Shown piece by piece: positions 16,289 through 26,221 of a stretch of 64,000 nucleotides of DNA (its first letter is position 1; every line of letters begins with the position of its first letter). Source of the stretch: Lactococcus formosensis (GTDB lineage: Bacteria > Bacillota > Bacilli > Lactobacillales > Streptococcaceae); contig NZ_BOVP01000002.1 of assembly GCF_018403745.1 (NCBI RefSeq), forward strand, positions 124,001 through 188,000, read 5' to 3'. A model generated the notes under the pieces. The model saw nothing but the letters and a program-made list of their open reading frames with translations, did not search any database and had not been told where the DNA came from. Made by a program: the position numbers and the translations under genes.

Positions 16289-17644
16289 ATGAAAGATTTA
16301 ACAAAAGGAAACATTCTTAAGGGTTTAATTACCTTCACCCTCCCCTTGCTCTTGGGAAACTTTTTTCAAGTGCTCTATAATACCGCAGATACACTAATCG
16401 TTGGTCAAACTTTAGGGAAAAACGCCCTTGCTTCTGTAGGAGCTACAGGGTCCATCAACTTTTTAATCGTTGGTTTTGCTCAGGGTATGACCGCTGGACT
16501 CACGATTATCACTGCGCAACGCTTTGGTGCCAAAGATGCACATGCTGTCAAAAAGTCCTTTGTGACAGGGCTGTATTTTACGATAGCTATCTCGCTCTTG
16601 CTCAGTGTCTTATCGGTCCTATTTGTGGGGCAATTACTCCAACTTATGCAAACTCCTGCTGAGATTTACGAAGGTGCACATACTTTTTTGAGTATTATGC
16701 TAGGTGGACTTACAGCGACCACACTATATGCTTATTATTCAAATGCGCTCCGTGCCTTAGGTGATTCCAAGACACCACTCTATGCACTTATCGTCGCCAG
16801 TATTTTAAATATAGGCTTTGAGTATTTCGCAATCCTCGTTCTCCATTTAGGCTTAGCAGGGGCAAGTGCAGCTACGATTTTGGCCCAATGTATCTCTGTG
16901 CTCTATCTGATTTTACACATTAAACTCAAGGTGCCTGAGTTACATCTTAATCGCAAACTCCTTGCTTACAATGCACAAGAAATACGTACACATGCGCGCT
17001 TAAGCATCCCCATGGGATTTCAATCTAGTATTATCGCCATTGGCTCTATTACGCTTCAAGTAGCGCTTAACACTATGGGAACAAATGCTGTCGCCACTCA
17101 GGCTATTGTTTCTAAGATTGATCAAATCGCGATGCTGCCAATGATGTCGATTGGGCTTGCCATGGCTACTTTTGGAGCCCAAAACTATGGTGCAAAACAA
17201 TATCGACGAATAAATCAAGGGCTTTTCCAAGCTCTACTCATTGCTGTTTCTTGGGCGATTGGCTTTGCCCTTCTTTTAGTAAGCTTGAACTACTACTTCA
17301 CTACTGCTTTTATCTCACCAAACCAAACTGCTGTTATCGATATGGCTAGACATTATTATATTGTAAATGGTGGTTTCTACTGGCTACTTGCTATTCTCTT
17401 TGTCACACGCTCCACACTACAAGGCTTGGGCAATGCGCGCATTCCGACGATTTGTGGTGTGGCAGAGCTAGTTATGCGTGCCGCAGTGGCTATCATCGGT
17501 GTTAATCTCTTAAATTATACCGTGATTATTTCATCTAATCCTGCTGCTTGGATTGGATCAACCGCTATTTTAATCCCCACAACTATTCGGATGGTCCGTC
17601 GCTTTAACCGAGAAAACACACAAGAAAAAATCGTTCTTCCTTGA
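16289..17644 (+). CDS. MATE-family multidrug/sodium antiporter
   Basis: A 451-residue membrane protein with about 12 helices in two related halves, typical of the MATE family, which expels cationic drugs, dyes or metabolites against Na+ or H+. The N-terminal GNILKGLITFTLPLLLGNFF and YNTADTLIVGQTLGKNALASVGATG match the family start, and the second half begins GFQSSIIAIGSITLQ. Substrate unknown. ATG 16289 follows AGGAAT. Its stop codon lies inside a terminator hairpin shared with the convergent gatB. Confidence 0.88.
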   Translation: MKDLTKGNILKGLITFTLPLLLGNFFQVLYNTADTLIVGQTLGKNALASVGATGSINFLIVGFAQGMTAGLTIITAQRFGAKDAHAVKKSFVTGLYFTIAISLLLSVLSVLFVGQLLQLMQTPAEIYEGAHTFLSIMLGGLTATTLYAYYSNALRALGDSKTPLYALIVASILNIGFEYFAILVLHLGLAGASAATILAQCISVLYLILHIKLKVPELHLNRKLLAYNAQEIRTHARLSIPMGFQSSIIAIGSITLQVALNTMGTNAVATQAIVSKIDQIAMLPMMSIGLAMATFGAQNYGAKQYRRINQGLFQALLIAVSWAIGFALLLVSLNYYFTTAFISPNQTAVIDMARHYYIVNGGFYWLLAILFVTRSTLQGLGNARIPTICGVAELVMRAAVAIIGVNLLNYTVIISSNPAAWIGSTAILIPTTIRMVRRFNRENTQEKIVLP

Positions 17645-17655
17645 ACGATTTTTTT
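17625..17655. terminator. Bidirectional terminator between the MATE gene and gatB
   Basis: AAAAAATCGTTC / GAACGATTTTTTT, overlapping the MATE stop codon. Gives T-runs on both strands. Confidence 0.85.
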
Positions 17656-17658
17656 ATA

Positions 17659-19092
17659 TTAGTCTTTATCCAATTCTTGATAGAGTAGTTTTTGCGCTAC
17701 TGTCGGATTAGCTTGTCCTTTTGTAGCTTTCATGAGCTGACCAACTAAAGCTTTAGCTGCATTTTCCTTACCGCCACGATAATCCGCAACAGATTGTTCA
17801 TTTTTAGCAAAGACTTCATGAATAATTGGCAAGAGTACAGCTGGATCAGAGATTTGAACCAATCCTGCCTTCTTAACAAAAGCTTCTGCTGATCCGCCGT
17901 TTTTAGCTAATTCGAGGAAGACTTTCTTCGCAATTTTAGATGAAATTGTCCCATCCGCAATCAAACGCAACATTTCTGTAAGATTTTCTGGGGTTAATTG
18001 AATATCTTTAAGTTCCAGATGTGCTGTATTCAAGTATTGTGCAACTTCCCCTTGAAGCCAGTTGGATACCAATTTGGCATCACCACCTAGTTTAACAGCC
18101 GCTTCAAAGAAGTCAGAGACATCTTTTGAAGTTGTCAACTGGCGTGCATCATATTCACTGAGGCCCATTTCCTCTACATAACGCACACGACGCGCAGCTG
18201 CGAACTCAGGAAGTTCCGCACGTACTTCATCAATCCAAGATTCAGAAATTTCAATACGTGGCAAATCTGGCTCAGGGAAATAACGGTAATCCGAAGCCCC
18301 TTCTTTAACACGCATCAAGATAGTTTCACCTGTTTTATCATCAAAACGGCGTGTTTCTTGACGAATTTCACCACCAGCACGAAGGATCTTCGCTTGACGC
18401 TCAATTTCGAAGGCTAAAGCTTTCTTCACATTACTGAAAGAGTTCATGTTTTTCACTTCTGTTTTAACACCAAACTCTTCTTGGCCATAAGGACGCAATG
18501 AAATATTGGCATCACAACGCATTGATCCCTCTTCCATCTTCACATCAGAAATACCTGTGTAGAGAATCAACTCACGTAATGCTGTTAGATAAGCATAAGC
18601 TTCATCAGCGCTACGCATATCTGGCTCAGAGACAATCTCAATCAATGGCACCCCTTGACGGTTCAAGTCAACATAAGAGTAGCCATCGGTTCCGTGCGTA
18701 TTTTTACCGGCATCTTCTTCAATATGTGCACGCTCAATACGTACAGTCGATTTAGTACCGTCTTCAAGTTCAATTTCAATAGAACCATTGTAACCAATAG
18801 GTTCATCTGCTTGTGAAATTTGGTAAGCTTTAGGATTATCAGGGTAAAAATAATTTTTACGATCAAAGTGCATACTCTTTTGAATCGACATATTCATGGC
18901 AAGAGAAGCTTTCATCCCAGCAACGACAACACCTTTGTTCAATGTTGGCAAAACCCCTGGCATTCCCCAGTCAATAACATTCGTATTGACATTTGGTTCA
19001 GAGCCAAATTCAGCTGGAGTTGGGCTGTAAATTTTTGAGTTTGTATTTAACTCAACATGGACTTCAAGTCCAATGACTGTTTCAAAGTTCAT
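17659..19092 (-). CDS. gatB: Asp/Glu-tRNA amidotransferase subunit B
   Basis: A 477-residue subunit of GatCAB, which converts Glu-tRNAGln (and Asp-tRNAAsn) to the correct amide forms. GatB activates the misacylated tRNA with ATP. It begins [17 protein letters not shown], has [18 protein letters not shown] and [11 protein letters not shown], and ends with a helical YqeY-like tRNA-binding tail. The start is ATG 19092, one base after the gatA stop, with AAGGAGGGG inside gatA. A longer in-frame reading lies inside gatA and is rejected. Confidence 0.96.
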   Translation of the reverse strand: MNFETVIGLEVHVELNTNSKIYSPTPAEFGSEPNVNTNVIDWGMPGVLPTLNKGVVVAGMKASLAMNMSIQKSMHFDRKNYFYPDNPKAYQISQADEPIGYNGSIEIELEDGTKSTVRIERAHIEEDAGKNTHGTDGYSYVDLNRQGVPLIEIVSEPDMRSADEAYAYLTALRELILYTGISDVKMEEGSMRCDANISLRPYGQEEFGVKTEVKNMNSFSNVKKALAFEIERQAKILRAGGEIRQETRRFDDKTGETILMRVKEGASDYRYFPEPDLPRIEISESWIDEVRAELPEFAAARRVRYVEEMGLSEYDARQLTTSKDVSDFFEAAVKLGGDAKLVSNWLQGEVAQYLNTAHLELKDIQLTPENLTEMLRLIADGTISSKIAKKVFLELAKNGGSAEAFVKKAGLVQISDPAVLLPIIHEVFAKNEQSVADYRGGKENAAKALVGQLMKATKGQANPTVAQKLLYQELDKD

Positions 19093-19093
19093 C

Positions 19094-20566
19094 TTATTTT
19101 GCCCCTCCTTCTGTAAAGATAATTGGTTTTTTCTTATGATGATCTGTCGTTGCTTCGAACGCTGCTGCGACTTGATAAATTGTCTCCTCATCGTAGCGTT
19201 TACCAATCAATTGCATACCAACAGGTAGACCTTCGACATAACCCGCCGGAATCGAAATTCCTGGTAAACCTGCAAGGTTGACTGGAATAGTTAAAATATC
19301 TGAGAGATACATTTGAACAGGATCTTTTGATTTTTCATCGAAGCCAAAGGCAACCGTTGGAGCCGTTGGGCCAAGAATCAAATCATAATCCGCAAATACT
19401 TTATTAAAGTCTTCGATAATCATTGTACGCACTTGACCGGCCTTTTTAAAGTGCTTATCGTATGCCCCTGCAGAAAGACTAAATGTACCTAGCATAATGC
19501 GACGTTTGACCTCATCGCCAAAGCCTTCTGAACGTGATTTCACATAGACATCTTCAAGGTTTTCGATATCCTGTGCACGATAACCATAACGAATACCATC
19601 GAAGCGTTGGAGATTTGAGCTCGCTTCTGAAGAAGCGATGATGTAGTAAACAGCTACCCCATACTTGCTATGTGGCAAGCTCACTTCTTCAACAATAGCC
19701 CCTAAAGATTCTAAGTGTTTCGCCGCCGCCATAATTTGCTCTTTGACTGCTGGATCAATGCCTTCACCAAAGTATTCTTTAGGCAAAGCAATCTTCATTC
19801 CTTTAATATCTTGTCCTATTTTTGAACCAAAATCTGGCACAGCTACTTCTGAACTTGTAGCATCTTTAGCATCACTACCTGAGATAACATTTAAAAGTTG
19901 TGCATTTTCTTCAACAGTAGCTGAAAAGGGACCAATTTGATCAAGTGAACTAGAAAAAGCAATCAAACCATAACGAGAAACACGTCCGTAAGTTGGTTTC
20001 AGACCCACAATACCACTGAACGAAGCTGGTTGGCGAATCGAACCACCTGTATCGGATCCCAATGACAAGCGTACTTGTCCACTCGCAACAGCACTAGCTG
20101 AACCTGAAGATGATCCACCAGGTACTTTTGTTTGATCCCACGCATTGTACGTTGGCTTAACAGAAGAAGTTTCCCCTGAGCCCCCCATTGCGAATTCGTC
20201 CATATTGGCTTTACCAATAATAACCATGCCATTGTCATAAAGCTTTTCAACGACAGTTGCATCATAAGGTGGGATAAAACCAGAAAGAATTTTACTTGCT
20301 GCAGTTGTTTCAATATTCTTAGTAACAATATTGTCTTTAACTGCTAAGGGAATACCGTCTGTAAGTTTTGCTGCATCAATCCCACGCGCATCAATAGCAG
20401 CTGCTTGCGCTAGTGCTTCTTCATCTAATACAGAAACAAAACTGCCCATTGCTGCTTCACGTGCATGCACATCATCCAATATCGCCTGTGTCAAGTCAAC
20501 AGCAGAGATTTCCTTTTTCACCAAGAGGTCATGCAACTCTTTAATTGTTTTATTATTCAAAGCCAT
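19094..20566 (-). CDS. gatA: Asp/Glu-tRNA amidotransferase subunit A
   Basis: A 490-residue amidase-signature enzyme that releases ammonia from glutamine for the tRNA transamidation. The Ser-cisSer-Lys triad region is visible: Lys in PLAVKDNI, and [15 protein letters not shown] with [33 protein letters not shown] is also conserved. The ATG overlaps the gatC stop in TAATG, so translation is coupled within gatC-gatA-gatB. Full length. Confidence 0.96.
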   Translation of the reverse strand: MALNNKTIKELHDLLVKKEISAVDLTQAILDDVHAREAAMGSFVSVLDEEALAQAAAIDARGIDAAKLTDGIPLAVKDNIVTKNIETTAASKILSGFIPPYDATVVEKLYDNGMVIIGKANMDEFAMGGSGETSSVKPTYNAWDQTKVPGGSSSGSASAVASGQVRLSLGSDTGGSIRQPASFSGIVGLKPTYGRVSRYGLIAFSSSLDQIGPFSATVEENAQLLNVISGSDAKDATSSEVAVPDFGSKIGQDIKGMKIALPKEYFGEGIDPAVKEQIMAAAKHLESLGAIVEEVSLPHSKYGVAVYYIIASSEASSNLQRFDGIRYGYRAQDIENLEDVYVKSRSEGFGDEVKRRIMLGTFSLSAGAYDKHFKKAGQVRTMIIEDFNKVFADYDLILGPTAPTVAFGFDEKSKDPVQMYLSDILTIPVNLAGLPGISIPAGYVEGLPVGMQLIGKRYDEETIYQVAAAFEATTDHHKKKPIIFTEGGAK

Positions 20567-20871
20567 TATGCATCTCCTCCATCAGCCAACATTGCGGGAA
20601 CCTTAATAAAGCCATCTTGCTTCGTTGGTACATTACGCATTAATTCATCGCGGTCATCACCCGGTACAGCAATATCTTCACGCATGCGGTTTAAGTTATC
20701 CGCAACGCTCATCGTAAATTCTACATTTTCCGTATTGACTTCCTCTAACTGCTCCACCATTTCGATAATTTTATCGAGTTTATCCGTCACAGCATCAAGT
20801 TCATTTTTCTCAAATTTAAGCTTTGACAAAGTTGCCACATGCTCCACTTGTTCTTTTGTAATCTTGCTCAT
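20566..20871 (-). CDS. gatC: Asp/Glu-tRNA amidotransferase subunit C
   Basis: A 101-residue helical-hairpin subunit that wraps around GatA and stabilises Gat[18 protein letters not shown] and the C-terminal [20 protein letters not shown] are family blocks (the second normally LREDxV...). It is first in the gatCAB operon, with AGGGAAAA before ATG 20871. The promoter has an extended -10, TGCTATAAT, about 36 bases upstream of the start. Confidence 0.93.
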   Translation of the reverse strand: MSKITKEQVEHVATLSKLKFEKNELDAVTDKLDKIIEMVEQLEEVNTENVEFTMSVADNLNRMREDIAVPGDDRDELMRNVPTKQDGFIKVPAMLADGGDA

Positions 20872-20907
20872 GTTATTTTCCCTAACTATTAAAGATTTTC
20901 ATTCTCA

Positions 20908-20916
20908 ATTATAGCA
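20908..20916 (-). promoter_or_regulatory. gatCAB promoter (extended -10)
   Basis: Minus-strand TGCTATAAT; 17 bases upstream stands a weak -35 (TATCAG). The leader is about 30 bases. Confidence 0.6.
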
Positions 20917-20973
20917 AAAATCTTTAAAAACTGATACAGCTAGGCTTTACTGCCTACTGCCTTTACCACAAGT

Positions 20974-21003
20974 AAAAAACCTCTCACTATGAGAAGTTTT
21001 TTT
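20974..21003 (-). terminator. codY terminator
   Basis: Minus-strand AACTTCTC-ATAGT-GAGAGGTT followed by TTTT, just behind the codY stop. Confidence 0.8.
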
Positions 21004-21016
21004 ATTACTTTTAAGG

Positions 21017-21808
21017 TTAGAAGTTACGACCTTCAAGCTTTGTAAATAAACCTTGGTTAAGAACTTTGAGGTAAGTCCCTTTCATTCCCAACGAACGGCT
21101 TTCAATAACACCAGCAGATTCGAGCTTACGTAGTGCATTAACGATTACTGAACGTGTAATTCCAATCTTGTCGGCAATGACTGAAGCAATAACATGTCCT
21201 TCTTCACCATCAAGTTCTTCAAGAATTGCTTTCACAGCCTTCATTTCTGAATACGAAAGTGTATTGACTGCCATGTTAGCCATTGTGTCTTTACGGATAT
21301 TTTCTTCCATTTGTTCAAGCTTAAGATTTGAAAGTTGAACACCGATAACTGTTGTTGCAAGCTCTGCAAGTACAAGATCATCATCACTGAATTTTCCGTC
21401 TGTACGCCATAAGATGAAGGTTCCCAAACGCATACCACTACCATAGATTGGTGCACATGTTGTCAAACCATTAGGATACTCACCTAAAAGTTCTGCAGGA
21501 AATACTGACAAAGGCTCGTTAATTGTGATATTTGCTAAAGTGTCATAGATACGGATAGCCGCACGTGCATAGTCTTCTGGCAATTGTTTTTGTACATGGA
21601 AAAGTTCATTAACACGATCGTTGTTAATTTCGTATGGCAGTGAATAGCCCAAAAGTTTCCCTTTTGTATCAATGATACAAGCATTACAGTCAATAACGTT
21701 GGCTAAACGCTCTGTCATGTTATCATAGGGTAACTCCTGCTTTAAATCAGTTACTCCATCTTGCAGAACTGATGTAATTTTGCGGGTTTTTTCTAGTAAA
21801 GTAGCCAC
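21017..21808 (-). CDS. codY: GTP/branched-chain amino acid sensing pleiotropic repressor CodY
   Basis: A 263-residue global regulator. The N-terminal GAF-like domain binds branched-chain amino acids (in lactococci isoleucine is the main signal), and the C-terminal winged helix has [19 protein letters not shown] as its recognition region. CodY represses amino acid uptake and synthesis genes when nutrients are rich. Start is GTG 21808 behind TAGGAG. A CodY-box-like sequence and a clear promoter lie upstream, so the gene probably controls itself, as shown in L. lactis. The gene is monocistronic. Confidence 0.97.
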   Translation of the reverse strand: MATLLEKTRKITSVLQDGVTDLKQELPYDNMTERLANVIDCNACIIDTKGKLLGYSLPYEINNDRVNELFHVQKQLPEDYARAAIRIYDTLANITINEPLSVFPAELLGEYPNGLTTCAPIYGSGMRLGTFILWRTDGKFSDDDLVLAELATTVIGVQLSNLKLEQMEENIRKDTMANMAVNTLSYSEMKAVKAILEELDGEEGHVIASVIADKIGITRSVIVNALRKLESAGVIESRSLGMKGTYLKVLNQGLFTKLEGRNF

Positions 21809-21851
21809 GGTTTTCTCCTATTATATTATTTTCTAAATAAACTCTTAATGA

Positions 21852-21880
21852 ATTATAACACAAAAAAATTCAAAAAACAA
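21852..21880 (-). promoter_or_regulatory. codY promoter
   Basis: Minus-strand TTGTTT (21875-21880), 17-base spacer, extended TGTTATAAT (hexamer at 21852-21857). Confidence 0.65.
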
Positions 21881-21884
21881 CAGG

Positions 21885-21899
21885 AATAGTCAGAAAATT
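21885..21899 (-). promoter_or_regulatory. CodY box upstream of codY
   Basis: Minus-strand AATTTTCTGACTATT matches AATTTTCWGAAAATT at 13 of 15 positions and lies just upstream of the -35 element, fitting autoregulation. Confidence 0.65.
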
Positions 21900-21944
21900 C
21901 GCTTTTTTCATTATAATAAAACAAGATATACAATTATGTATATC

Positions 21945-23552
21945 TTATTTCTTTTTATATACAGAAAATTGACTAACATTACCAACTTCCACTTTTTTGT
22001 AAGAATCTTTAAGTGTTTCTTTTACTGAATCTGAAAGATCCTGTCCACTTTGCACTACGACATACTTGTTGCCTGCGTTAGCAAAGATTAAATCAAAATT
22101 CTGATGGAATCTAACTGGATAATGACTAGGAAAGCTATCTATAGCACCTACGCGCTGTGCCCGTAGGTTAATATTTTTATCTGCTGCTATAGACAGCACC
22201 TTATCTTCTTTTGTAGTGTCTGCTTTCACAAACTGAGAAACTTGTTGTTCTTCTGAGAAAATCTGTTGATGCATTGTTTGCGTAACAATAGGCGCCCCTA
22301 TCACAAAGAGTAGGGCCAAAATTGGCGCAAAAAGCTTTGCCTTCATATAATCTTGTAAGATATTCTGACGTTGATCCACGGCATCTTGCAAGGTATCACT
22401 GACAAATAATAGAAGTAATGGCAAGATAGCAAGTAAGTTTGAGCTTTCAAATACTTGAGAAAAAATAACAAATCCCAAAACAAGAATCGAACCAAACAGC
22501 AATAAGAGTTGCCAGATAAATGTTTGACCCGATTTCTTAATATTGCGTATACCATGCACAAAGTTGGCTGCAAGACCAAATACTAAAAGAAATACGAGAG
22601 CTTTCAGGAGTGACATCCAAAAATTATCCGTAAAGCCTAATGTCGTAAGCGGAATAATGATGGATTGTTCCATTGATGTATACAGAACTTGCGCATTTAA
22701 GGAATAAAAGGCAACAGTATAGCCCACTAACAATACACCAAATAAAATTGCTAAAAGTTGATAAATACCACGACCAATTCTTTTATTTTGAATATTAAAG
22801 ATAAGCAAAGCGAGACATGAAAGAACCCACATAATCGTCATAATTGGCGATATAACAAGAACAAGAGCCCCGCTCATACCAAAGATGATAAAAGCTTCAT
22901 CACGCGCATCTTGACGCAGATAACGGTCGAAGAACTGTAATGCCCACAGTGCAAAAGGTAAAGCAATCAAGGTGGGTGCTGTGCCCCCTTGAGCCAGACC
23001 CGCAATCGAAACCAATGTAAAACCGGTGGTAATACGTGCTGCTAAGCGGCTACGGGTGCGTTGTGAAATCAAACGATAAACTTGTACACCACTCATAAAC
23101 AAGGCTAAGATTTGGAAAAGGTAAAGTAGCCATGTTGTTTGACCAAAATGACCAAGCCAATTAATCAGATAAAAGACAATCCCGCCCGAGCCCCAAAAAT
23201 CATTATAAGGCACTAGACCAGCTTGCATTGCCATCCCCGAATAGAGATATTGCGATTGCACACCTGCTGGTTGAAGATTAAATATAGGGAAAGCATAGAA
23301 ACTGAGACTAAGCACTAAGGAAACTAGCGCAATAAACAACCAATCGGCAGGCATAAGACGCGGTGTTTTTTCTCTGCTCGGCACAAAACTCGCTTCTGCT
23401 TTATGACGACGTGAATAAAATCCCCCATCTCCTTCATGAAATTCATGGTCTTCATGAACCTCAATCTCCTTGGATTCTTCGATTTCTTCTGATTGTTCTA
23501 ATTGTTTTTTATGTTCATGCCTTAGTGAACGTGAACCATATCTTTTTTTCAT
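21945..23552 (-). CDS. Large multi-spanning membrane protein, GT-C glycosyltransferase-like layout
   Basis: A 535-residue protein with a charged cytoplasmic N-terminus (about 75 residues, rich in Glu, His and Arg), about 11 hydrophobic helices, and an extracytoplasmic C-terminal domain of about 110 residues. The stretch MQAGLVPYNDFWGSGG in the first outer loop resembles the PYxDxxxxKPP loop of GT39/PMT-like polyprenyl-phosphate-dependent glycosyltransferases, which suggests sugar transfer to a wall polymer or lipid. That is inference from layout. The gene has its own AAGGAAA site and stands alone between codY and the yrzB unit. Confidence 0.6.
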   Translation of the reverse strand: MKKRYGSRSLRHEHKKQLEQSEEIEESKEIEVHEDHEFHEGDGGFYSRRHKAEASFVPSREKTPRLMPADWLFIALVSLVLSLSFYAFPIFNLQPAGVQSQYLYSGMAMQAGLVPYNDFWGSGGIVFYLINWLGHFGQTTWLLYLFQILALFMSGVQVYRLISQRTRSRLAARITTGFTLVSIAGLAQGGTAPTLIALPFALWALQFFDRYLRQDARDEAFIIFGMSGALVLVISPIMTIMWVLSCLALLIFNIQNKRIGRGIYQLLAILFGVLLVGYTVAFYSLNAQVLYTSMEQSIIIPLTTLGFTDNFWMSLLKALVFLLVFGLAANFVHGIRNIKKSGQTFIWQLLLLFGSILVLGFVIFSQVFESSNLLAILPLLLLFVSDTLQDAVDQRQNILQDYMKAKLFAPILALLFVIGAPIVTQTMHQQIFSEEQQVSQFVKADTTKEDKVLSIAADKNINLRAQRVGAIDSFPSHYPVRFHQNFDLIFANAGNKYVVVQSGQDLSDSVKETLKDSYKKVEVGNVSQFSVYKKK

Positions 23553-23662
23553 TTAATTTTCCTTCAAAGAGTAATCACTAAATTATAACAAATTTCTTCG
23601 AAGTACTCAATTTTTGCTAAAAATTTTATGTAATAATTTATAATATTTTTACATTGATACAA

Positions 23663-23686
23663 TAAAAAAAGAGGCTACGCCCCTTG
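23663..23686 (-). terminator. Terminator of the ireB-ruvX-yrzB unit
   Basis: Minus-strand AGGGGC-GTA-GCCTCT (one wobble) followed by TTTTTTTA. Confidence 0.75.
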
Positions 23687-23691
23687 GTTTA

Positions 23692-24015
23692 TCAATAAAC
23701 TTCGTCGTCTTGATTTTCCATAAAGTTATTAAAAACTTCTTCAATCATATCCCATTCAGCATCGGAATCTTCAGCGATAGGTTGTAAATCCCCCTCAGTG
23801 CCATCTTCATTTTGAGTAAATGAATAGGCTTGGATTTCAACTTCACCATTATCATCTTCTGCACCATCAACAGGCATAACGAGGACATAGTTTTTACCAA
23901 ATTCTTCTTGACCATCAATAGTGATCAAGATTTCAAAAAGGCTTTCATTACCGTTATCATCAATAAGAGTGATAAAACGGTCTTCATGGTCATGGTCATG
24001 TGTATGTTCTGACAT
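23692..24015 (-). CDS. yrzB: YrzB-type DUF1292 protein
   Basis: A 107-residue very acidic protein of the DUF1292 family. It begins with a His/Asp-rich stretch (HTHDHDHED), then [20 protein letters not shown] and YVLVMPVD, the family core. The role is unknown. In many Firmicutes it follows ireB and ruvX, exactly as here, 14 bases after ruvX. The His-rich start could bind metal, but similar acidic starts are common in the family. ATG 24015 follows TAGGAAA. Confidence 0.85.
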   Translation of the reverse strand: MSEHTHDHDHEDRFITLIDDNGNESLFEILITIDGQEEFGKNYVLVMPVDGAEDDNGEVEIQAYSFTQNEDGTEGDLQPIAEDSDAEWDMIEEVFNNFMENQDDEVY

Positions 24016-24029
24016 AATATTTCCTACTT

Positions 24030-24458
24030 CTAAAATAATTTGTGTGCATCAAGATAATTTTGCAATATCAAGACAGCAGCGAGTTTATCGATTGATTTTT
24101 TACGGTCCTTACGACGAACCCCACCATCAATCAATACTTTTTCTGCTTGCATCGTCGTCAAGCGTTCATCTTGGTATTCTACAGTAACATCAAACGTTTC
24201 GGTAATTTTTTCACCGTAGTTTCTTGAAGCTTCTGCCCGAATACCTTCATCATTATTCATATGTTTGGGTAAACCAAGTACGATTTTTGAAGGTTTATAT
24301 TCTGTAATTAGCTCTGCTAAGCGTTCAAAACCAAGCGCTCCAGCTTCACTATCAATCTTTATTGTTTCGACAGGCTGAGCGGTCATTCCCAACAAATCAC
24401 TTACAGCTACACCAACAGTCTTCGTACCGACATCCAAACCTAAAATTCTACTGTACAT
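24030..24458 (-). CDS. ruvX: Holliday-junction-resolvase-like protein YqgF/RuvX
   Basis: A 142-residue RNase H-fold protein. It starts [21 protein letters not shown], with the first catalytic Asp, and contains [11 protein letters not shown] and [10 protein letters not shown] with further acidic residues. The family is tied to 16S rRNA 5'-end maturation as well as to junction resolution. It overlaps the end of ireB by one base and is followed by yrzB, a conserved trio. Confidence 0.92.
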   Translation of the reverse strand: MYSRILGLDVGTKTVGVAVSDLLGMTAQPVETIKIDSEAGALGFERLAELITEYKPSKIVLGLPKHMNNDEGIRAEASRNYGEKITETFDVTVEYQDERLTTMQAEKVLIDGGVRRKDRKKSIDKLAAVLILQNYLDAHKLF

Positions 24459-24724
24459 TAAAGTTGTACACCGTGTGCTTTTAAGTATTCTTTAATCAAT
24501 TCTTCAACAATATCATCACGGTCAAAACGACGGATTTTGTTACGCGCATCGTCGTGACGTGGAATATAAGCTGGATCTCCTGACAAAACATAACCTACCA
24601 TTTGGTTGATAGGATTGTAACCTTTAGCATCAAGTGCACGATAAACATTTACAAGTGTTTCGCCGATTTCTTTTTTACTTGAATCATCAAATTCAAAGCG
24701 GACTGTTTCATCTGTAAAACTCAT
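24458..24724 (-). CDS. ireB: IreB-family regulatory phosphoprotein
   Basis: An 88-residue protein of the IreB (formerly UPF0297, YrzL) family. In Enterococcus faecalis IreB is phosphorylated by the Ser/Thr kinase IreK and affects cephalosporin resistance. The family start [17 protein letters not shown] contains the Thr residues in question, and [20 protein letters not shown] and the ARNKIRR block are conserved. It leads the ireB-ruvX-yrzB operon. ATG 24724 follows AAAGGAGG. Confidence 0.93.
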   Translation of the reverse strand: MSFTDETVRFEFDDSSKKEIGETLVNVYRALDAKGYNPINQMVGYVLSGDPAYIPRHDDARNKIRRFDRDDIVEELIKEYLKAHGVQL

Positions 24725-24802
24725 AATATGTACCTCCTTTGGGTAGGTTCAAGCAACTGCTTAAAAATCCTTTTAATTAATTTTTTCTAATAATGCTCTT
24801 TA

Positions 24803-24831
24803 ATTATACATCATTTCTGGCACTAATTCAA
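24803..24831 (-). promoter_or_regulatory. ireB-ruvX-yrzB promoter
   Basis: Minus-strand TTGAAT (24826-24831), 17-base spacer, TATAAT (24803-24808). Confidence 0.7.
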
Positions 24832-24902
24832 TCTATTTCGTCTAGCAGCTCGAGCAAATAGTCCCATAAACTAATCTATTAGAGCGTTTTTTCATCCGAT
24901 AT

Positions 24903-25814
24903 TTAAGGGAGAATATTACCTGCTGCCATATACAAGTCATACCATTCATTACGACTGAGAACAAGGTCACTCGCATTCGTTACTTCCAAAATACGTTGCT
25001 CCGTCATCGTACCAATTATTGTTTGCATACCTGCTGGATGGCGATTAATCCAAGCTATGGCAATCCCTGAAGGTGTGAGATTATATTTTTCAGCATATTC
25101 CTCAAGCTTTTTGTTTAATTCTGGGAATTTATCATTGCCAACAAAAGGTCCATCAAAATAACCATGCTGGAAAGGAGACCAAGCTTGAATTGTCATCTTA
25201 TTTATACGGGAGTACTCTAATACTGAACCATCTTGCATGTGACTGGCCTGATTGGGAATGTTCACATTGAGACCTGCATCAATCATTTCGGTATGCTTCA
25301 AGCCAAATTGAAGCTGATTAAAGAGCAACGGTTGCTTCACTGCTGTTTTAAGCAACTCCACCTGCATCGGATTTTGATTTGAAACGCCAAAATAACGTAC
25401 CTTGCCAGATTTCTCGAGCTCGTGGAAGGCCTCGGCAACCTCTTCTGGCTCCATTAATGTGTCTGGGCGATGCAAGAGCAAAGTATCGAGATAGTCCGTC
25501 TGTAGCCGTTGTAAAGAGCCTTCTACCGACTTGATAATATGTTCTTTTGAAAAATCAAAGGCAACCCCTGGGCGGATAGCGCATTTCGATTGGAGATAAA
25601 TGTCTTCCCGTCGAATAGAGGTTTGCGCCAAAGCCTCGGCAAAAACCGTTTCACACTGTCCAGCACCATAAATATCCGCGTGGTCAAAAAAGTTAATACC
25701 ATTTTCATAAGCTGTCTCAATAACTTTGACAGGATTTTTTCCTGGTTCTATGATACGCATACAGCCTAAGATAATTTGTGAAGCTTGCATATCGGCAATC
25801 TGAATTTTTTTCAT
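24903..25814 (-). CDS. Aldo/keto reductase
   Basis: A 303-residue NADPH-dependent reductase with the TIM-barrel AKR fold. The catalytic Asp and Tyr lie in FFDHADIYGAGQCE, the Lys in YLQSKCAI, and the His in TLLLHRPD; GVSNQNPMQV and ITIQAWSPF-like blocks are conserved. It resembles the YdhF group. The substrate is unknown. ATG 25814 follows GAGGAG. The promoter has an extended -10 with a cre-like site immediately upstream, pointing to repression by CcpA during growth on good sugars. Confidence 0.9.
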   Translation of the reverse strand: MKKIQIADMQASQIILGCMRIIEPGKNPVKVIETAYENGINFFDHADIYGAGQCETVFAEALAQTSIRREDIYLQSKCAIRPGVAFDFSKEHIIKSVEGSLQRLQTDYLDTLLLHRPDTLMEPEEVAEAFHELEKSGKVRYFGVSNQNPMQVELLKTAVKQPLLFNQLQFGLKHTEMIDAGLNVNIPNQASHMQDGSVLEYSRINKMTIQAWSPFQHGYFDGPFVGNDKFPELNKKLEEYAEKYNLTPSGIAIAWINRHPAGMQTIIGTMTEQRILEVTNASDLVLSRNEWYDLYMAAGNILP

Positions 25815-25847
25815 CAACAAAAACTCCTCTTCTTTTACAATAAATTC

Positions 25848-25877
25848 ATTATATCACAATAAAAGTAAACGCTTTAC
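25848..25877 (-). promoter_or_regulatory. Aldo/keto reductase promoter with cre site
   Basis: Minus-strand extended -10 TGATATAAT (hexamer at 25848-25853); GTAAAGCGTTTACT at 25864-25877 covers the -35 region and matches the cre consensus at about 11 of 14 positions as part of a near-perfect palindrome. Confidence 0.6.
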
Positions 25878-25927
25878 TTTCCCAAGAGTTATTTTTGTTC
25901 CTTTTTATGAATCATGTTTCCAAAAGA

Positions 25928-25952
25928 AAAAACCCACCCGAGGGTGAGAATC
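25928..25952 (-). terminator. rpmH terminator
   Basis: Minus-strand CACCC-TC-GGGTG core followed by GTTTTTTC, a few bases after the rpmH stop. Confidence 0.7.
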
Positions 25953-25962
25953 TTTTTTACAA

Positions 25963-26097
25963 TTAAACTGTAAGTGAAGCACGTCCTTTACGACGACGAG
26001 CTGCAAGTACACGACGTCCGTTTTTAGTTGCCATGCGTGCACGGAATCCGTGAGTAGTCTTACGAGGTTTTTTATGTGGTTGGTAAGTACGTTTCAT
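25963..26097 (-). CDS. rpmH: Ribosomal protein L34
   Basis: A 44-residue, highly basic ribosomal large-subunit protein. The start [19 protein letters not shown] and the end of the [12 protein letters not shown] type are diagnostic. It lies downstream of khpB, the order seen in lactococci and streptococci, rather than upstream of rnpA as in Bacillus. It has its own strong promoter, which overlaps the khpB stop codon, and a leader of about 89 bases with two hairpins. Confidence 0.97.
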   Translation of the reverse strand: MKRTYQPHKKPRKTTHGFRARMATKNGRRVLAARRRKGRASLTV

Positions 26098-26112
26098 TTG
26101 TTAAATCCCTGG

Positions 26113-26153
26113 GCTACTTCACTTGGGAAAGTAGCTCCACCGTTCTTGCGGTG
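26113..26153 (-). other. Two-hairpin leader of rpmH
   Basis: In minus-strand RNA, CACCG-(6)-CGGTG comes first, then GCTACTT-(9)-AAGTAGC, separated by two bases, followed by GGGAT and the start codon 15 bases later. A ribosomal-protein leader control element is possible. Confidence 0.5.
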
Positions 26154-26192
26154 TTCCTTTCTTTCATTTCTGTGCTTAAAGCATACTAAAAT

Positions 26193-26221
26193 ATTCTACA
26201 CCAAATCATCTCAAATGTCAA
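26193..26221 (-). promoter_or_regulatory. rpmH promoter
   Basis: Minus-strand consensus TTGACA (26216-26221), 17-base spacer, TAGAAT (26193-26198). The -35 overlaps the khpB stop codon. Confidence 0.85.
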
